From NCBI RefSeq assembly GCF_014132355.1, contig NZ_BLZO01000109.1, forward strand, positions 62,001 to 126,000: a DNA stretch of 64,000 nucleotides, written 5' to 3'. This document shows positions 47,835-57,692 of the stretch, one piece after another (the stretch's first letter is position 1; the number at the start of each line of letters is the position of its first letter). Source of the stretch: Okeania sp. KiyG1 (GTDB lineage: Bacteria > Cyanobacteriota > Cyanobacteriia > Cyanobacteriales > Microcoleaceae). Both the position numbers and the translations under genes were made by a program. The notes under the pieces are model-generated. The model worked only from the letters and a program-made list of their open reading frames with translations. It was not told the DNA's origin and made no database searches.

Positions 47835-48120
47835 AAACATCTCAGGATTTCTAATTACAAGTACTTGTGCTAAATTATACTATATTTTTGTGATTTTAAT
47901 TACATGATGTCTAAAAACTCCATAACAAACAAAAAGCACAATTTTAAATTATACACAATATTTTTTAGAGATAAAAAAATAATAATAAATTTGGTAAAAC
48001 AACACAGAAACTTTAAAAAACAGCTAAAATTTGTGAAGATTCAGTAAAGTTGACTAGATAACTCTACCACTCTGAACTTAGCTACTCTAGAATATAGGTA
48101 TAAAAGTTTTCCATAGATTA

Positions 48121-48243
48121 CAGCGGTTTTCATTTCAGTAGACCACAGTAGGGGCGAATGGCATTTGCTAGCGCAGAGCTCCGAATTGCGCCCTTATAGA
48201 TTTTTGGTTATGACGATGTGGTTTATCAATCTGAAAAGGGCTG
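48121..48243. mobile_element. Mini-transposon, CAGCGGTTTTCA family (TA target)
   Basis: Starts CAGCGGTTTTCATTTCAGTA and ends CTGAAAAGGGCTG, with TA on both sides (48119-48120, 48244-48245). It carries the GGGCGAATGGCATTTGCTAG block. It lies only about 28 bp before the sugar transferase start and could influence its leader. Confidence 0.75.
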
Positions 48244-48271
48244 TAAAACATGATTTCAGAGTGCAAATCTT

Positions 48272-48970
48272 ATGAATACCTCTAACTTATCAGTCTCCTC
48301 AGATATGAATTCTCTATTAGTTCTAGAACACAAATACTCAGCTAACTTATACAAACAAGTAGCTCATCCCTCTGTCAATAGTCCAATCAAACGCCTGATT
48401 GATATTTTAGGAGCCTTAGTCGGGTTAGCGATCGCAGGGATACTTGCAATTCCTGTACTTATATTCATGCAATTTGATGGTCCTGGCCCGCTATTTTTCA
48501 GTCAGGTTCGCTGTGGTTTTAAGGGTCAAACTTTTTGGATCGTGAAGTTTCGTTCAATGGTTGTTGATGCAGAAAAACTGAAGCACCTAGTCAAAAACGA
48601 AGCAAAAGGTAACATCTTTAAAAATGAGAAAGATCCTAGAATAACTCGTATAGGCCGCTTTCTGCGTCGGACTAGCTTAGACGAGCTACCTCAATTCTGG
48701 AATGTTCTCAAGGGAGATATGAGTTTAGTGGGAACTCGCCCCCCCACTGTCGATGAAGTTAAAAATTATGAAGCTCATCACTGGCACAGACTAAATGTCA
48801 AACCTGGTATAACTGGAGAATGGCAGGTTAATGGTCGTTCTAGTGTGAAAGACTTTGAAGATATAGTGCGTATGGATATTGACTATCAGCAAAAATGGTC
48901 TATCGCATACGATCTCAAGTTAATATGGAAAACTATTTGGGTGGTATTTAATAAATCAGGTGCGTGTTAG
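48272..48970 (+). CDS. Bacterial sugar transferase (polyprenyl-phosphate glycosyl-1-phosphate type)
   Basis: 232 aa. One membrane segment (about 46-68, IDILGALVGLAIAGILAIPV) followed by the catalytic domain: GPGPLFFSQVRCGFKGQTFW, IVKFRSMVVDAEKL, DPRITRIGRFLRRTSLDELP with the Asp-Glu pair, QFWNVLKGDMSLVGTRPP and KPGITGEWQVNGRS. These enzymes load the first sugar-1-phosphate onto undecaprenyl phosphate for exopolysaccharide or envelope polysaccharide. This is the short monotopic form without the long N-terminal membrane domain. No other polysaccharide gene lies nearby. A relation to the heterocyst-envelope hep transferases is possible but unsupported. Confidence 0.9.
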   Translation: MNTSNLSVSSDMNSLLVLEHKYSANLYKQVAHPSVNSPIKRLIDILGALVGLAIAGILAIPVLIFMQFDGPGPLFFSQVRCGFKGQTFWIVKFRSMVVDAEKLKHLVKNEAKGNIFKNEKDPRITRIGRFLRRTSLDELPQFWNVLKGDMSLVGTRPPTVDEVKNYEAHHWHRLNVKPGITGEWQVNGRSSVKDFEDIVRMDIDYQQKWSIAYDLKLIWKTIWVVFNKSGAC

Positions 48971-49388
48971 TTATACTATTTTATTAGGAGTTCAATGATG
49001 CATTTCTCAAAAATAAGTAGGTGGTAAAATTTACAAGTATTTCCGTAAAGTGGAAGGTTTGCGTAGCATTTCGGACCGAAAGCAATATAAAGGGTATTAG
49101 GTGCATCAACATTTCGTTATTATAGTTAGATTTATTCACGCCTACCTACTTAGATTTGAAATGTTGTTTAATGCTACTAGAAGTAGGATAAGAAAAAATT
49201 CTGATTATTTAATGCAAAATTAGATTTAATTAGTTATTAGTTACCAATAAAGATTAAATAATACTGGAAAATAGAGAAGTTTGTGGTTGAGCAGAGCTTT
49301 GTTTCATGAAAGTTGCGATTCGCTCCGCCCGTTCTGAAATCGCAAATTACTCCCACTAGAGGGGGAGACTAGATGTCTAATAATTCTC
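48971..49388. other. Spacer, no gene recognised
   Basis: 418 bp of AT-rich sequence between convergent genes. No terminator hairpin or known repeat is evident apart from short GC-rich patches near 49060 and 49325. Confidence 0.4.
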
Positions 49389-50057
49389 TTATTTTTGACT
49401 ATGAAATGGGCAACCACCAGCGGTTAAGTTTTTGATAAATTTACTATTATCAAAATAATGTTCTACAGACAAAATTTTTAAATCTTCAGTTAATCTAGCA
49501 ATACTCATACCAATAATTTCTATTGTTTCGCCAGTAGGTTGATAGTCTTTAAAATTACCTTGAAAAGTCCCCCAATGTCTCCATTTAAAAGTAACATTTG
49601 GCGGTCCAGAAAGCACTTCTATTACTTCCCAGAGAAACCCTTTTGGAAAAGCTTTATTAAAGGTTTTAAAGGATGATTCAAAAGTTTCTTCCTCAGGGTT
49701 ATAATGTTTGTTTTTACTAATAAAAAGATTATATGTTCCGTGTTCTCCTGCTTCCTCAGCAGTATATTCTTTTCCTCCATTACTACTCATACGAAACTTA
49801 TCGGCAACAACAGATAACCACTGTTCAGGATTAGTTTTATTAGATGCTTCCATCTCAAAAGTTCTGACTAGGTTATGAGCGATCGCTTCTAAAGACCCTT
49901 CTGGATGATGATATTTACTCTCTTGTTCAAAAACTCGATCGTTGTGAGAATAATCTGGTCGTTTTCCGCCTCGCCATTCCACACCGATATCATTAGAAAT
50001 TACTTTTTCTCGGTCCTGCACCCATAGGGGTAGATTTTTAGAATTAGTATTACTCAT
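49389..50057 (-). CDS. SnoaL/NTF2-like fold protein, unknown substrate
   Basis: About 222 aa from ATG 50057 (MSNTNSKNLPLWVQDREKVI), chosen because AGGA precedes it; an in-frame ATG at 50108 would add 17 residues. The C-terminal half has an NTF2/SnoaL-like pattern (FPKGFLWEVIEVLSGPPNVT, FKWRHWGTFQGNF, ETIEIIGMSIARLTED, LSVEHYFDNSKFIKNLTAGG) typical of ester-cyclase or polyketide-cyclase relatives. The end CPFHSQ is unusual. No biosynthetic neighbours exist, so a stress or lipid-related role cannot be told. The fold assignment is moderate. Confidence 0.65.
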   Translation of the reverse strand: MSNTNSKNLPLWVQDREKVISNDIGVEWRGGKRPDYSHNDRVFEQESKYHHPEGSLEAIAHNLVRTFEMEASNKTNPEQWLSVVADKFRMSSNGGKEYTAEEAGEHGTYNLFISKNKHYNPEEETFESSFKTFNKAFPKGFLWEVIEVLSGPPNVTFKWRHWGTFQGNFKDYQPTGETIEIIGMSIARLTEDLKILSVEHYFDNSKFIKNLTAGGCPFHSQK

Positions 50058-50108
50058 ATAATTTTTATTCCTAGGATGAAGTACAAAATTTTTGATTTTA
50101 GAGAACAT

Positions 50109-50648
50109 ACAACAGGATAAAAAAAGTATAATCCTTTACTTTATCTGCCATAAAAATGCTATATTTGTTCTCAACTATCTGAGTCGATTCAAACTTTGAT
50201 TAATTTACTCGATGATTTTTGGCAACCATAACTTATTACATAATGATTTAATTTTTTGATGATGAGTCATTTCAGTTATCAGTTATCAGTTATCAGTTAC
50301 CAGTTGTCAACGAGAATAAAAAAATTGGGGTTGGTTAATCAACATAATAATTAAGATATTTGGGCAAACCGTAATTTAAGATATGAATTATAAATACCCC
50401 TTTCACTACTTGCTCCTGAACAACATAAGAACGAACTAATCTGTACGGACGTTGCATACAACTCTCTATTCCCTATTCCCTATTACCGAATAATTAATAA
50501 TTAATAATTAAATAATTTTGGTTTAAAGCCTCCCCTTTTAAGGGGAAAAAAAGTGCTAGGATATTTCCTGATATTCAATTCCGTAACGGTTAAAACCCGA
50601 GGTAATTATCAATTATCCATTATCAATTATCCATTAATGAACTATTCC
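50109..50648. other. Spacer with repeats, no gene
   Basis: Contains CAGTTATCAGTTATCAGTTA runs (50270-50300) and a GGTTTAAAGCCTCCCCTTTT hairpin-repeat copy with TTAATAATTAATAATTAAAT (50484-50620). Confidence 0.6.
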
Positions 50649-51218
50649 CTAAGCACAAAAATCATCTTGACTCAAACTATATTTAACACCTTGTTGCTGA
50701 GATTCTAAATAAACAAAATTTCGCTCAAATTTTAATCCCACTTTTTCCATCACTCGAATAGATGCTTTATTTTCTAACAATGCACTTGCTGCTACTTGCT
50801 GTATTTTCAACTCTAAAAAACCTTTCTGAATTAAAGCTTTTGAACCTTCAGTTGCATATCCTTTTCCCCAAACTTTTCTTTGTAACCGATAACCAAGTTC
50901 AATATCATTCTCTTGATACAATGCTGCCCCCATATAACTATCTAAACCTGGTCGAAAATGAAACCAACCAACAAATTTATTACTTAACTTTTCAATAGCT
51001 GCCCAAAAACCATAACTCTGATATTGTTGGTAATACCTGAAAACTTTAGGCAAAAATCCATTTTTAATCTCATCGTAGCTTGTAGGTGTTCCTGAGCGAT
51101 CGCCTAACTTTGTATATCGAGTTACTTCTGGATCGCTATCCAACTCAAATAATAATTCCGTGTCAGCTTCAGTAAACTGTCGTAAAACTAATCTTTCTGT
51201 CTCTAGAAAAATCTTCAT
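50649..51218 (-). CDS. GNAT N-acetyltransferase (RimJ/RimL-like)
   Basis: 189 aa. Begins with the typical ETERLVLRQFTEADTELLFE. The acetyl-CoA pyrophosphate loop region is ELGYRLQRKVWGKGYATEGS (R/Q-x-x-G-x-G/A motif GKGYAT), followed by ALIQKGFLELKIQQVAASAL and the conserved NKASIRVMEKVGLKFERNF. This group acetylates N-terminal or side-chain amines of proteins or small molecules. The substrate is not predictable. Monocistronic. Confidence 0.88.
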   Translation of the reverse strand: MKIFLETERLVLRQFTEADTELLFELDSDPEVTRYTKLGDRSGTPTSYDEIKNGFLPKVFRYYQQYQSYGFWAAIEKLSNKFVGWFHFRPGLDSYMGAALYQENDIELGYRLQRKVWGKGYATEGSKALIQKGFLELKIQQVAASALLENKASIRVMEKVGLKFERNFVYLESQQQGVKYSLSQDDFCA

Positions 51219-52083
51219 TATTTTATATATAGCAATATGATTTGAGTTGTGAGATATTGGAAACTTTTAGGGAAAAGGGAACACTGGATCTAGGAACAGA
51301 GAAGAAGAAAAAAACGTATCATATGAATATAGCAATTATTATATTCTATAACTTTTAAGGAACACCTCAATTCTCACAACTGATTCCTGATTGCTATATT
51401 AGAACAAAATAACTCCATCAATACCGACAAAATTTCAATTGTTTCAGTAGACATCTGTTCAGCAACTAATAATTAATAATTAGTAATTAATAATTAATTA
51501 TTAATAATTATATCATGTTCGGACGGGTCAGTTATATAGCAGAAGAAAGAAGGAAGAAGGAAGAAGGAAGAAGGAAAAGTATTACGTTGTCTGAGTTTTA
51601 AGCTTTTGACCTGTCCTAACCTTTACTTCGACTGCTATAAATAAAATTTAAGGACTGACAGTACGGACGGTAGCAAAGAAATACTGAAATTATCAATACC
51701 CAATCTCCAATATTTCCTCTTTTTCTCCTTTCTTCCCCTCCTGGGAGGGGCGAGGGGTGGGTTGACTCCTGACTCCCTCCCCTCCAGGGAGGGGTTAGGG
51801 TGGGTTGGGAGGGGTTAGGGGTGGGTTGACTCCTGACTCCTCACAAAATTTATTTATAAGTATTCAACCGAACATAATATTACCTATCCTTGAAAAGAAG
51901 AAAATTGACGCTTAAGAGAAATTTGTTCTCATTTAAAGGAGAAGCTTCAAACCTTAATTATTCGGTAAAACTCAAAAATCAAATCAATTATTATCCATAG
52001 ATTATCAATTACTCCCCTCCTGGGAGGGGTTAGGGTGGGTTCCCTGTTCCCTGTTCCCTGTTCCCTGTTCCCTCTTCCCTCTT
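51219..52083. other. Repeat-rich spacer
   Basis: Contains a mini-transposon (51535-51639), TTAATTATTAATAATTA runs (51465-51510), tandem CCTCCTGGGAGGGG- and GGGAGGGGTTAGGG-type repeats (51735-51830), a hairpin-repeat fragment (51930-51975) and a TTCCCTGTTCCCTGTTCCC tract (52040-52080). No gene. Confidence 0.65.
51535..51639. mobile_element. Mini-transposon, TATAGCAG family
   Basis: TATAGCAGAAGAAAGAAGG at the left and CTTTACTTCGACTGCTATA at the right. Similar over its length to 22263-22395, differing mainly in the number of GAAGGAAG repeats. Confidence 0.65.
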
Positions 52084-52797
52084 CTAAATAAAACCGTTTT
52101 CACTCAAAAATTGTGGTGTAATATCTTGGAAACTATTAACATGAGAATTTCCTACCAAAACTGAATGGTTATTAGAGTTCTGATGTAGAAACTTAGCCAC
52201 ATATTTACCAAGAATATCTACCTCAATATTCACTAAACTACTTGCTTTTAAATGACACAAATTTGTTTCATTAAAACTGTGGGGAATAACTGCTACCTCA
52301 AACCAATTGCCATCCACATCACAATCTGCCACAGTTAAACTAATGCCATTAACTGCTACACTCCCTTTAGACACAATATAGGGAGCTATCTGACGTTGCC
52401 ACCTGTCGTCCCTTATTTGTGAAGCAGTAAATCTCATTTCCCAGGCATTAATAGTTTCCACAGAGCTTTCCAAGCGTCCAACCCCGTCAATATGACCAGT
52501 AACAAAATGGCCTCCTAACTTACTACCTGCTCGTAATGAAGTCTCAAGATTCACATACCTATCCGATATTTGGCCTAATGTACTACGTTTTAAGGTCTCA
52601 GGTGATACGATCGCCACAAATCCTTGAGCTAAAATGTCTATTACTGTTAGACAAACACCATCTACAGCGACACTATCACCAATGGCCAAATCTTCCAAGA
52701 TGATTTTACTGCTACTAGATGATGCCAGAGAAACTAAAATTTGGCTTTCTTCTAAAAGCTTAATTTTTCCTAAAGCTTGAATCAATCCTGTAAACAC
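52084..52797 (-). CDS. ribE: Riboflavin synthase, alpha subunit
   Basis: 237 aa. Dismutates two 6,7-dimethyl-8-ribityllumazine molecules to riboflavin, the last step of the pathway. Two tandem lumazine-binding barrels are seen: MFTGLIQALGKI with GDSVAVDGVCLTVIDI in the first and GHFVTGHIDGVGRLESSVET with GSVAVNGISLTVAD in the second, and a C-terminal trimerisation helix NIEVDILGKYVAKFL. The C-terminus carries about 30 extra residues (SVLVGNSHVNSFQDITPQFL). The gene name follows common usage for the alpha-type synthase (ribE/ribC). No other rib gene is close. Confidence 0.95.
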   Translation of the reverse strand: MFTGLIQALGKIKLLEESQILVSLASSSSSKIILEDLAIGDSVAVDGVCLTVIDILAQGFVAIVSPETLKRSTLGQISDRYVNLETSLRAGSKLGGHFVTGHIDGVGRLESSVETINAWEMRFTASQIRDDRWQRQIAPYIVSKGSVAVNGISLTVADCDVDGNWFEVAVIPHSFNETNLCHLKASSLVNIEVDILGKYVAKFLHQNSNNHSVLVGNSHVNSFQDITPQFLSENGFI

Positions 52798-53093
52798 TGT
52801 TTTTCCTCTGATTAATTAATTAAATATTAGTTAAATTTTATGAACACAAACTCTATTCATATTCTATGAGCAGCAATGCTAGTCTTGAAATTACACGGTT
52901 TGTATATCATGGTGAGCCATTAGTCAAGGTAGACACCATACTCTCAAAGATCGAAGATAATAAATGAATGTAAAAATGACTCATATAGGTAAATATCAAG
53001 TAATACTAAAAATTACTCGATCCCGATCTATATCTATACTCACTTACATTCTATACAGCTTGACAAAAATTACTATAAAATGAGGCCGAGCCA

Positions 53094-53600
53094 ATGATTG
53101 AAATGAAAGTAGCAGGAATAGCTTTGGATGCATCAACACGCAATCCAATTGTGTTATTAAGAGATGGTACGGAGAGACGTGCTCTACCTATCTATATAGG
53201 TCAAGACCAGGCCAAAGCAATTATTAGCGCTCTGGAAAACCATCAGCCACCACGTCCATTGACTCACGACCTCACAGTCAGTATTTTAGAATCACTAAGT
53301 GGGGTCTTGGAAAAGGTGGTAATTCATTCATTGCAAGATAACACCTTCTATGCGGCGCTGATTATGAAGCAAGGAGAAACTAAAAAAGAAATTGATGCTA
53401 GGCCCAGTGATGCGATCGCTATTGCTCTCCGTACAAATAGTCCCATCTGGGTAATGGAAGAAGTTGTAGCAGATGCCTCAATTCCAGTAGACCGAGATGC
53501 AGATGAGGCAGAAAGGCAAGCTTTTAGGGACTTTATATCAAAACTTCGCCCTGAAGATTTAATCAAACGTGGTGGTTCTAGCACTGGTGGATTATCATAA
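53094..53600 (+). CDS. Bifunctional nuclease family protein (DUF151)
   Basis: 168 aa, full length. Typical sequence: MIEMKVAGIALDASTRNPIV, LRDGTERRALPIYIGQDQAK, AIISALENHQPPRPLTHDL, and the conserved DARPSDAIAIALRTNSPIWV. Members show wound-induced DNase/RNase activity in plants and occur as single genes in bacteria. The C-terminal tail (EAERQAFRDFISKLRPEDLI) is the usual cyanobacterial extension. Preceded by about 295 bp of non-coding sequence with no repeats noticed. Confidence 0.92.
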   Translation: MIEMKVAGIALDASTRNPIVLLRDGTERRALPIYIGQDQAKAIISALENHQPPRPLTHDLTVSILESLSGVLEKVVIHSLQDNTFYAALIMKQGETKKEIDARPSDAIAIALRTNSPIWVMEEVVADASIPVDRDADEAERQAFRDFISKLRPEDLIKRGGSSTGGLS

Positions 53601-53972
53601 TACTATTTTAATAGAATTGAAAATGCAAAAGTAAAAGAAGATTTATTTAGCTGAAAACTTTCTGAAAGTTTATTTGAACCGAAAAATTTGGGTCTGAAGT
53701 CTGCTCTTTTAAGAGGATAAAAAAGGAAGATTTCATATTTTCCATCCCAATGCTTTCCTAGGTCATGCTGCGCAAACAGCTAGAGGTGCTGATAACTGAA
53801 ATAACCTTGGCCAACTAATAAATATTAGTTAGGACTCAGGTATTGCCTATGGCAGATTCTATTATATTGTTTGATTCACTTAAACTTATAGGCATTATAG
53901 GCGAACTGCTATATTAAAATACCTAGGGAGAAGCGACCACTAAATAGCAAAACTAAAAACTAAAGTATATAG
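53601..53972. other. Spacer, no gene
   Basis: Contains one degenerate GTCTGCTCTTTTAAGAGGAT hairpin repeat (53699-53718) and otherwise plain AT-rich DNA. Confidence 0.5.
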
Positions 53973-55088
53973 GTGCACTACCGCAGGTTTGGCAAAACGA
54001 ACTTAAACCTCTCAGTTTTTTCTTTGGGAACTATGCGATACTTGGTATCTCAGGAAAATGCTGTAGAAACGATCAAGCAAGCTGTGAATATGGGAATTAA
54101 CCATATAGAAACAGCTAGAGGTTATGGTAAAAGTGAAAAATATTTGGGTGCGGCGTTGGTCTGTGAGCTGCAGCGTACCCAACTTTATATCACTACAAAA
54201 ATTACACCCACAAAAGATGTCGGTTTGATAGAGCGCTATATAAATGAATCTCTAGAAAACCTAAATACAGACTATTTAGACTTTTTGGCTATTCACGGCA
54301 TTAACACTTGGGAACATTTAGAAATTACCCTTCATGGAATTAAAGCAATACATAAAATGCTTGATGATGGGCGAGTTAGACACATTGGTTTTTCTACTCA
54401 TGGCCCTTTAGATGTAATCTTAGCAACTATTAATACTGACTTTTTCCAATTTATTAACTTACATTACTACTACTTTTTCCAACGTAATGCTCCTGCAATA
54501 GAGTTAGCTAAACAAAAAGATATGGGCATTTTTATTATTTCTCCAGCAGATAAAGGTGGGCAATTATATACACCATCTCCTACCCTTGAGAAATTATGTC
54601 AACCTTTTTCTCCATTAGAATTAAATTATCGATTTTTGTTAAGTGACCCAAGAATAACAACCCTCAGTGTGGGTGCTGCTAGGCCACAAGAATTAGAATG
54701 GCCTTTGAGTCTTAGCGATCGCACACAACCTCTCACTCCTCAAGAAATTGAAATATTTCAGCGTTTGGAAACTCAGGCTTTAACAAGGTTAGGCACAGAA
54801 AAATGTAGTCAATGTTATGCTTGTTTGCCATGCCCAGAAAATATTCACATTCCAGAAGTTTTGAGATTAAGAAATTTGACTGTAGCTTATGATATGACGG
54901 AATTCGGTAAGTATCGATATGGGATGTTTGAAAATGCAGGTCATTGGTTTCCAGGTAATAAAGGAAGTCGATGTACTGAATGTGGCGAATGTTTACCCAG
55001 GTGTCCAGAAAATTTAGATATACCGAGTTTGTTGAAAGATACCCATCAAAAACTTAAAGGTTCCTCTGGTCGTCGCTTATGGGAATAA
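53973..55088 (+). CDS. Aldo/keto reductase with C-terminal [4Fe-4S]-type domain
   Basis: 371 aa, GTG start (MHYRRFGKTNLNLSVFSLGT). The N-terminal TIM-barrel AKR domain (about 1-270) has INHIETARGYGKSEKYLG with the Tyr-containing active site, YLDFLAIHGIN and HIGFSTHGP. The C-terminal part (about 283-360) carries two Cys clusters, CSQCYACLPCP and CTECGECLPRCP, as in ferredoxin-like domains, so an iron-sulphur centre is expected. Such fused reductases are common in cyanobacteria; the substrate is unknown. Usual AKR tetrad residues may be partly altered. It is monocistronic, with no strong ribosome-binding site upstream. Confidence 0.88.
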   Translation: MHYRRFGKTNLNLSVFSLGTMRYLVSQENAVETIKQAVNMGINHIETARGYGKSEKYLGAALVCELQRTQLYITTKITPTKDVGLIERYINESLENLNTDYLDFLAIHGINTWEHLEITLHGIKAIHKMLDDGRVRHIGFSTHGPLDVILATINTDFFQFINLHYYYFFQRNAPAIELAKQKDMGIFIISPADKGGQLYTPSPTLEKLCQPFSPLELNYRFLLSDPRITTLSVGAARPQELEWPLSLSDRTQPLTPQEIEIFQRLETQALTRLGTEKCSQCYACLPCPENIHIPEVLRLRNLTVAYDMTEFGKYRYGMFENAGHWFPGNKGSRCTECGECLPRCPENLDIPSLLKDTHQKLKGSSGRRLWE

Positions 55089-55541
55089 TCTAATTATGGC
55101 AGAAGGAAGAATTCATTAATTGATAATTGATAATGGATAATTGATAATTACCTCAGGTTTTAACCGTTATGGAATTGAATATAAGGAAATATCCTAGCAC
55201 TTTTTTTCCCCTTAAAAGGGGAGACTTTAAACCAGAATTATTTAATTATTAATTATTAATTATTAATCATTAATTATTCGGTAAGACTGAAATGACTACT
55301 CCCCCACTCCCCACTCCCTACTCCCCTACTCCCCACTCCCTCACTCCCTACTCCCCTACTCCCCACTCCCCCAATCCCCCACTCCCCCACTCCCCACAGT
55401 CCATCCTAGATAAAAACGCTATATTGTGCAAAATCTAACAGAAAAAACTATCAAACATTCTGCACAATTGAATGTATAAGCTCGAATAAAATCTGTTTTT
55501 CTAGACATCTATTAACTCAGAGTTTCAAATCAATAACTAAG
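55089..55541. other. Spacer with repeats
   Basis: A hairpin-repeat copy (about 55130-55290: GGATAATTGATAATTACCTC and AAAAGGGGAGACTTTAAACC) and a CCCCACTCCCTACTCCCCTA tandem tract (55300-55395). No gene. Confidence 0.6.
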
Positions 55542-56093
55542 ATGAACAAGCAGACTTCTACAGAGAAAAAGTTTTACTACTTTGCCTATGGATCTTGTAT
55601 GTGTCCTGTAGACTTAAAACGAACCTTGGGAGAAAATACCCATCCTTACGTCATCGGTCCGGCTACACTTAAAGGATATAGAATTGGATTTTATCGTTAT
55701 TCAGAAAAGCGTAATTGTGGAGCATTAGATGTAGTAAAAGACCCGAATTCTAATGTAGAAGGAGTGCTTTATCATTTACCTTTAAGGTTACGCCCTCGCC
55801 TAGATGAAAGAGAAACTGTAAAATTCGATTTTATTAAACAAATTCACTGCGGTGGTTATCGACCAGAAATAATTAAGGTGTATAGTCAGGGGAAATTATA
55901 TAGCGAGGTTTGTACCTATACTGTTATAGATAAATTACCCCAGGAATTAGCTCCTAACGATTGGTATCTTAATGTTGTACTTAGAGGAGCTATAACTTGT
56001 GGACTTTCTGAAGAATATTGTTGGAAATTGTTTGAACACATGCATAATTTACAGCATCAGAAAAGACAGCAATATTTCTTGTCAGCAGCTTAG
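55542..56093 (+). CDS. Gamma-glutamylcyclotransferase-fold protein
   Basis: 183 aa. The fold signature YFAYGSCMCPVDLKRTLGEN replaces the usual YGSNM/L with YGSCM, and the downstream acidic position lies in RPRLDERETVKFD. Family enzymes release 5-oxoproline from gamma-glutamyl peptides or amines. Conserved core: PATLKGYRIGFYRYSEKRNC, GALDVVKDPNSNVEGVLYHL and EVCTYTVIDKLPQELAPNDW. The C-terminal tail is basic and helical (EHMHNLQHQKRQQYF). Substrate unknown; monocistronic. Confidence 0.83.
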   Translation: MNKQTSTEKKFYYFAYGSCMCPVDLKRTLGENTHPYVIGPATLKGYRIGFYRYSEKRNCGALDVVKDPNSNVEGVLYHLPLRLRPRLDERETVKFDFIKQIHCGGYRPEIIKVYSQGKLYSEVCTYTVIDKLPQELAPNDWYLNVVLRGAITCGLSEEYCWKLFEHMHNLQHQKRQQYFLSAA

Positions 56094-56846
56094 ATATCAA
56101 AATTCAAAATTCAAAAGTCAAAAGTCAGTAGGGGCGAATGGCCATTCGCCCCTACAAAAGCGAGTGCTAATTGGCGAGGTTTCTATTTCCTGCGGAAAGG
56201 CTACGTCAACAGAATGTAAGACGCACTAAAGACAGTCAAAAGTAATCTCTGACTTACTTTCACCATTTAGTATTGCCCTAACCTAATTGTGTAGTGCCAC
56301 ATATCTCTGGGTTAAAAAAGGCTAAAGATGAAAATTTATCAAGAAATTTAGGGGGTTTTTAACGACCCTCTAAATTCTGGCGCTTCACGTTTTGATTGAG
56401 ATTTAAATTGAGATTCTTTTTTTCTTCTCTGATATCAATCTAATTAGGGTTTACTGAATTAAAGTCTTTTGGTAGGGGTAGGAGTCAGGAGTCAGGAGAA
56501 ATGGAAATTATAGAGGAGGTAGTCGGAAAAATTGTCTCTTGATTTTTCTGCTATAATCGTCCCAAAATACTAGCTTTTTGAGTTTTTTCCACTGAAAAGC
56601 TGGCACTTTTTGAAACAAAAAAATGCTACAACCTCTACCTGTCAATGGTTTGATATTTAATTAGCAAGCCCTAATTACTCTATAGCAAATAATGGGTTCG
56701 TTAGTACATAGAATGAGAATAAACCGTAAGACAGGAAAATATTTCCCACCGTTCCCTGTTCCCTGTTCTCTGCTATAACAATTATTCCTCCTTCCTACTC
56801 CTGATAACTGATAACTGATAACTGATAACTGAAATTACTCCTTCTT
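56094..56846. other. Spacer with repeats, no gene
   Basis: Contains the palindrome GGGGCGAATGGCCATTCGCC (56131-56150), the 4-bp-TSD mini-transposon (56446-56672) and GATAACTGATAACTGATAAC repeats (56804-56830). Confidence 0.65.
56446..56672. mobile_element. Mini-transposon, AGGGTTTGCTGAAT family
   Basis: Left end AGGGTTTACTGAATTAAAG, right end TTTAATTAGCAAGCCCT. AATT flanks both sides (56442-56445, 56673-56676). The interior is closely related to 8011-8246. Confidence 0.75.
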
Positions 56847-57692
56847 CTATTGATGAAATAACATAGTTATTAAAGGGAAAAAATTTAACAATACCCAACT
56901 CCAAAACCAGTAATTATTTTGTTGTATAGAAAAATCTGGTTCCGCTAACAACGCATCAATTCTTTCCGTCAAACGGTTAGGGGGAGTGGTACAACTAAAT
57001 GCCGCAGCAAAATTAGCTGTCTGAGTTAAACGATCGCTCACCATTAACAACAAAGTCTCCGCCAATAATAATCCATCAACTTGTTTTCTTGCCCACCGAT
57101 CGGCACGAACTTCTCGAAGAGTCAAAAGTTCATGCCACAACATTTCAGTCTTTGGTAAAAAAGGCGCAATTTTTCCTAACCAACCTAACCAAAAAAAACA
57201 AAAATTATCTCGATAATAATAATGTGCTTGTTCGTGATTTAAAACTGCATAAAGTTGATCGGAATTTAATCTTTCTACAAGTCCTTTACTAACTACTAAC
57301 TGAGAATTCCAAAAGCCTATTTGGGCACTAAATAAAATAGGATTATCCAGTAAACGCACTGATTTACCCTCAATAATTATCTGAGGATAATTATTCACCT
57401 TTTGTACAGACCGCCAACCTTGATAACCTAAAATCAAACCTAAAATAGCTGTCCATCCACAAAAGCTCCAGGCCAATAAATAACTAAACCATCCAGTAGA
57501 TAGTCCAAGCATTTCTCCTTGATGACCCATACAAATAACTGCAATGGCCGTTGTAATCAATATTATGGGAGGAGAAATAAATAACAGCAGCGATCGCTCC
57601 CAACGTTGGCCCCAATTAGATGGAGCAAAAAAGTCAGCTTTTCTGAGACCATAAGATAGGCCAATAGCTGCCAAAATAATAATGAGGTGCAT
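56847..57692 (-). CDS. petP: BlaR1-type (M56) membrane metalloprotease, PetP-like
   Basis: 281 aa. Two N-terminal membrane spans (HLIIILAAIGLSYGLRKADF; LLLFISPPIILITTAIAVIC), a third near 75-95 and a C-terminal span (NYWFWSWVLLNFFPLITMLF) surround a zinc-protease domain with HEQAHYYYRDN (HEXXH motif) and a downstream EVRADRWA glutamate. It lacks the penicillin-sensor domain of BlaR1. In Synechocystis, PetP degrades the BlaI-type regulator PetR when copper is present. The start overlaps the petR stop (TAATG), so it is the second gene of a petR-petP operon divergent from petE. Assignment as PetP rests on family plus this context. Confidence 0.85.
   Translation of the reverse strand: MHLIIILAAIGLSYGLRKADFFAPSNWGQRWERSLLLFISPPIILITTAIAVICMGHQGEMLGLSTGWFSYLLAWSFCGWTAILGLILGYQGWRSVQKVNNYPQIIIEGKSVRLLDNPILFSAQIGFWNSQLVVSKGLVERLNSDQLYAVLNHEQAHYYYRDNFCFFWLGWLGKIAPFLPKTEMLWHELLTLREVRADRWARKQVDGLLLAETLLLMVSDRLTQTANFAAAFSCTTPPNRLTERIDALLAEPDFSIQQNNYWFWSWVLLNFFPLITMLFHQ

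Larger units (their letters stand above)
46976..48120. other. Long gene-free region made mostly of mobile repeats
   Basis: Apart from the elements listed separately, it contains CTCCTGACTCCTGACTTCCC and CCTCCTCGGAGGGGTTAGG repeats (about 47085-47155), a GC-rich block GGCGTTCCCATGGCGAGGAT (47377), repeats near 47490-47590 and about 270 bp of AT-rich DNA (47850-48118) likely holding the sugar transferase promoter. Confidence 0.6.
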
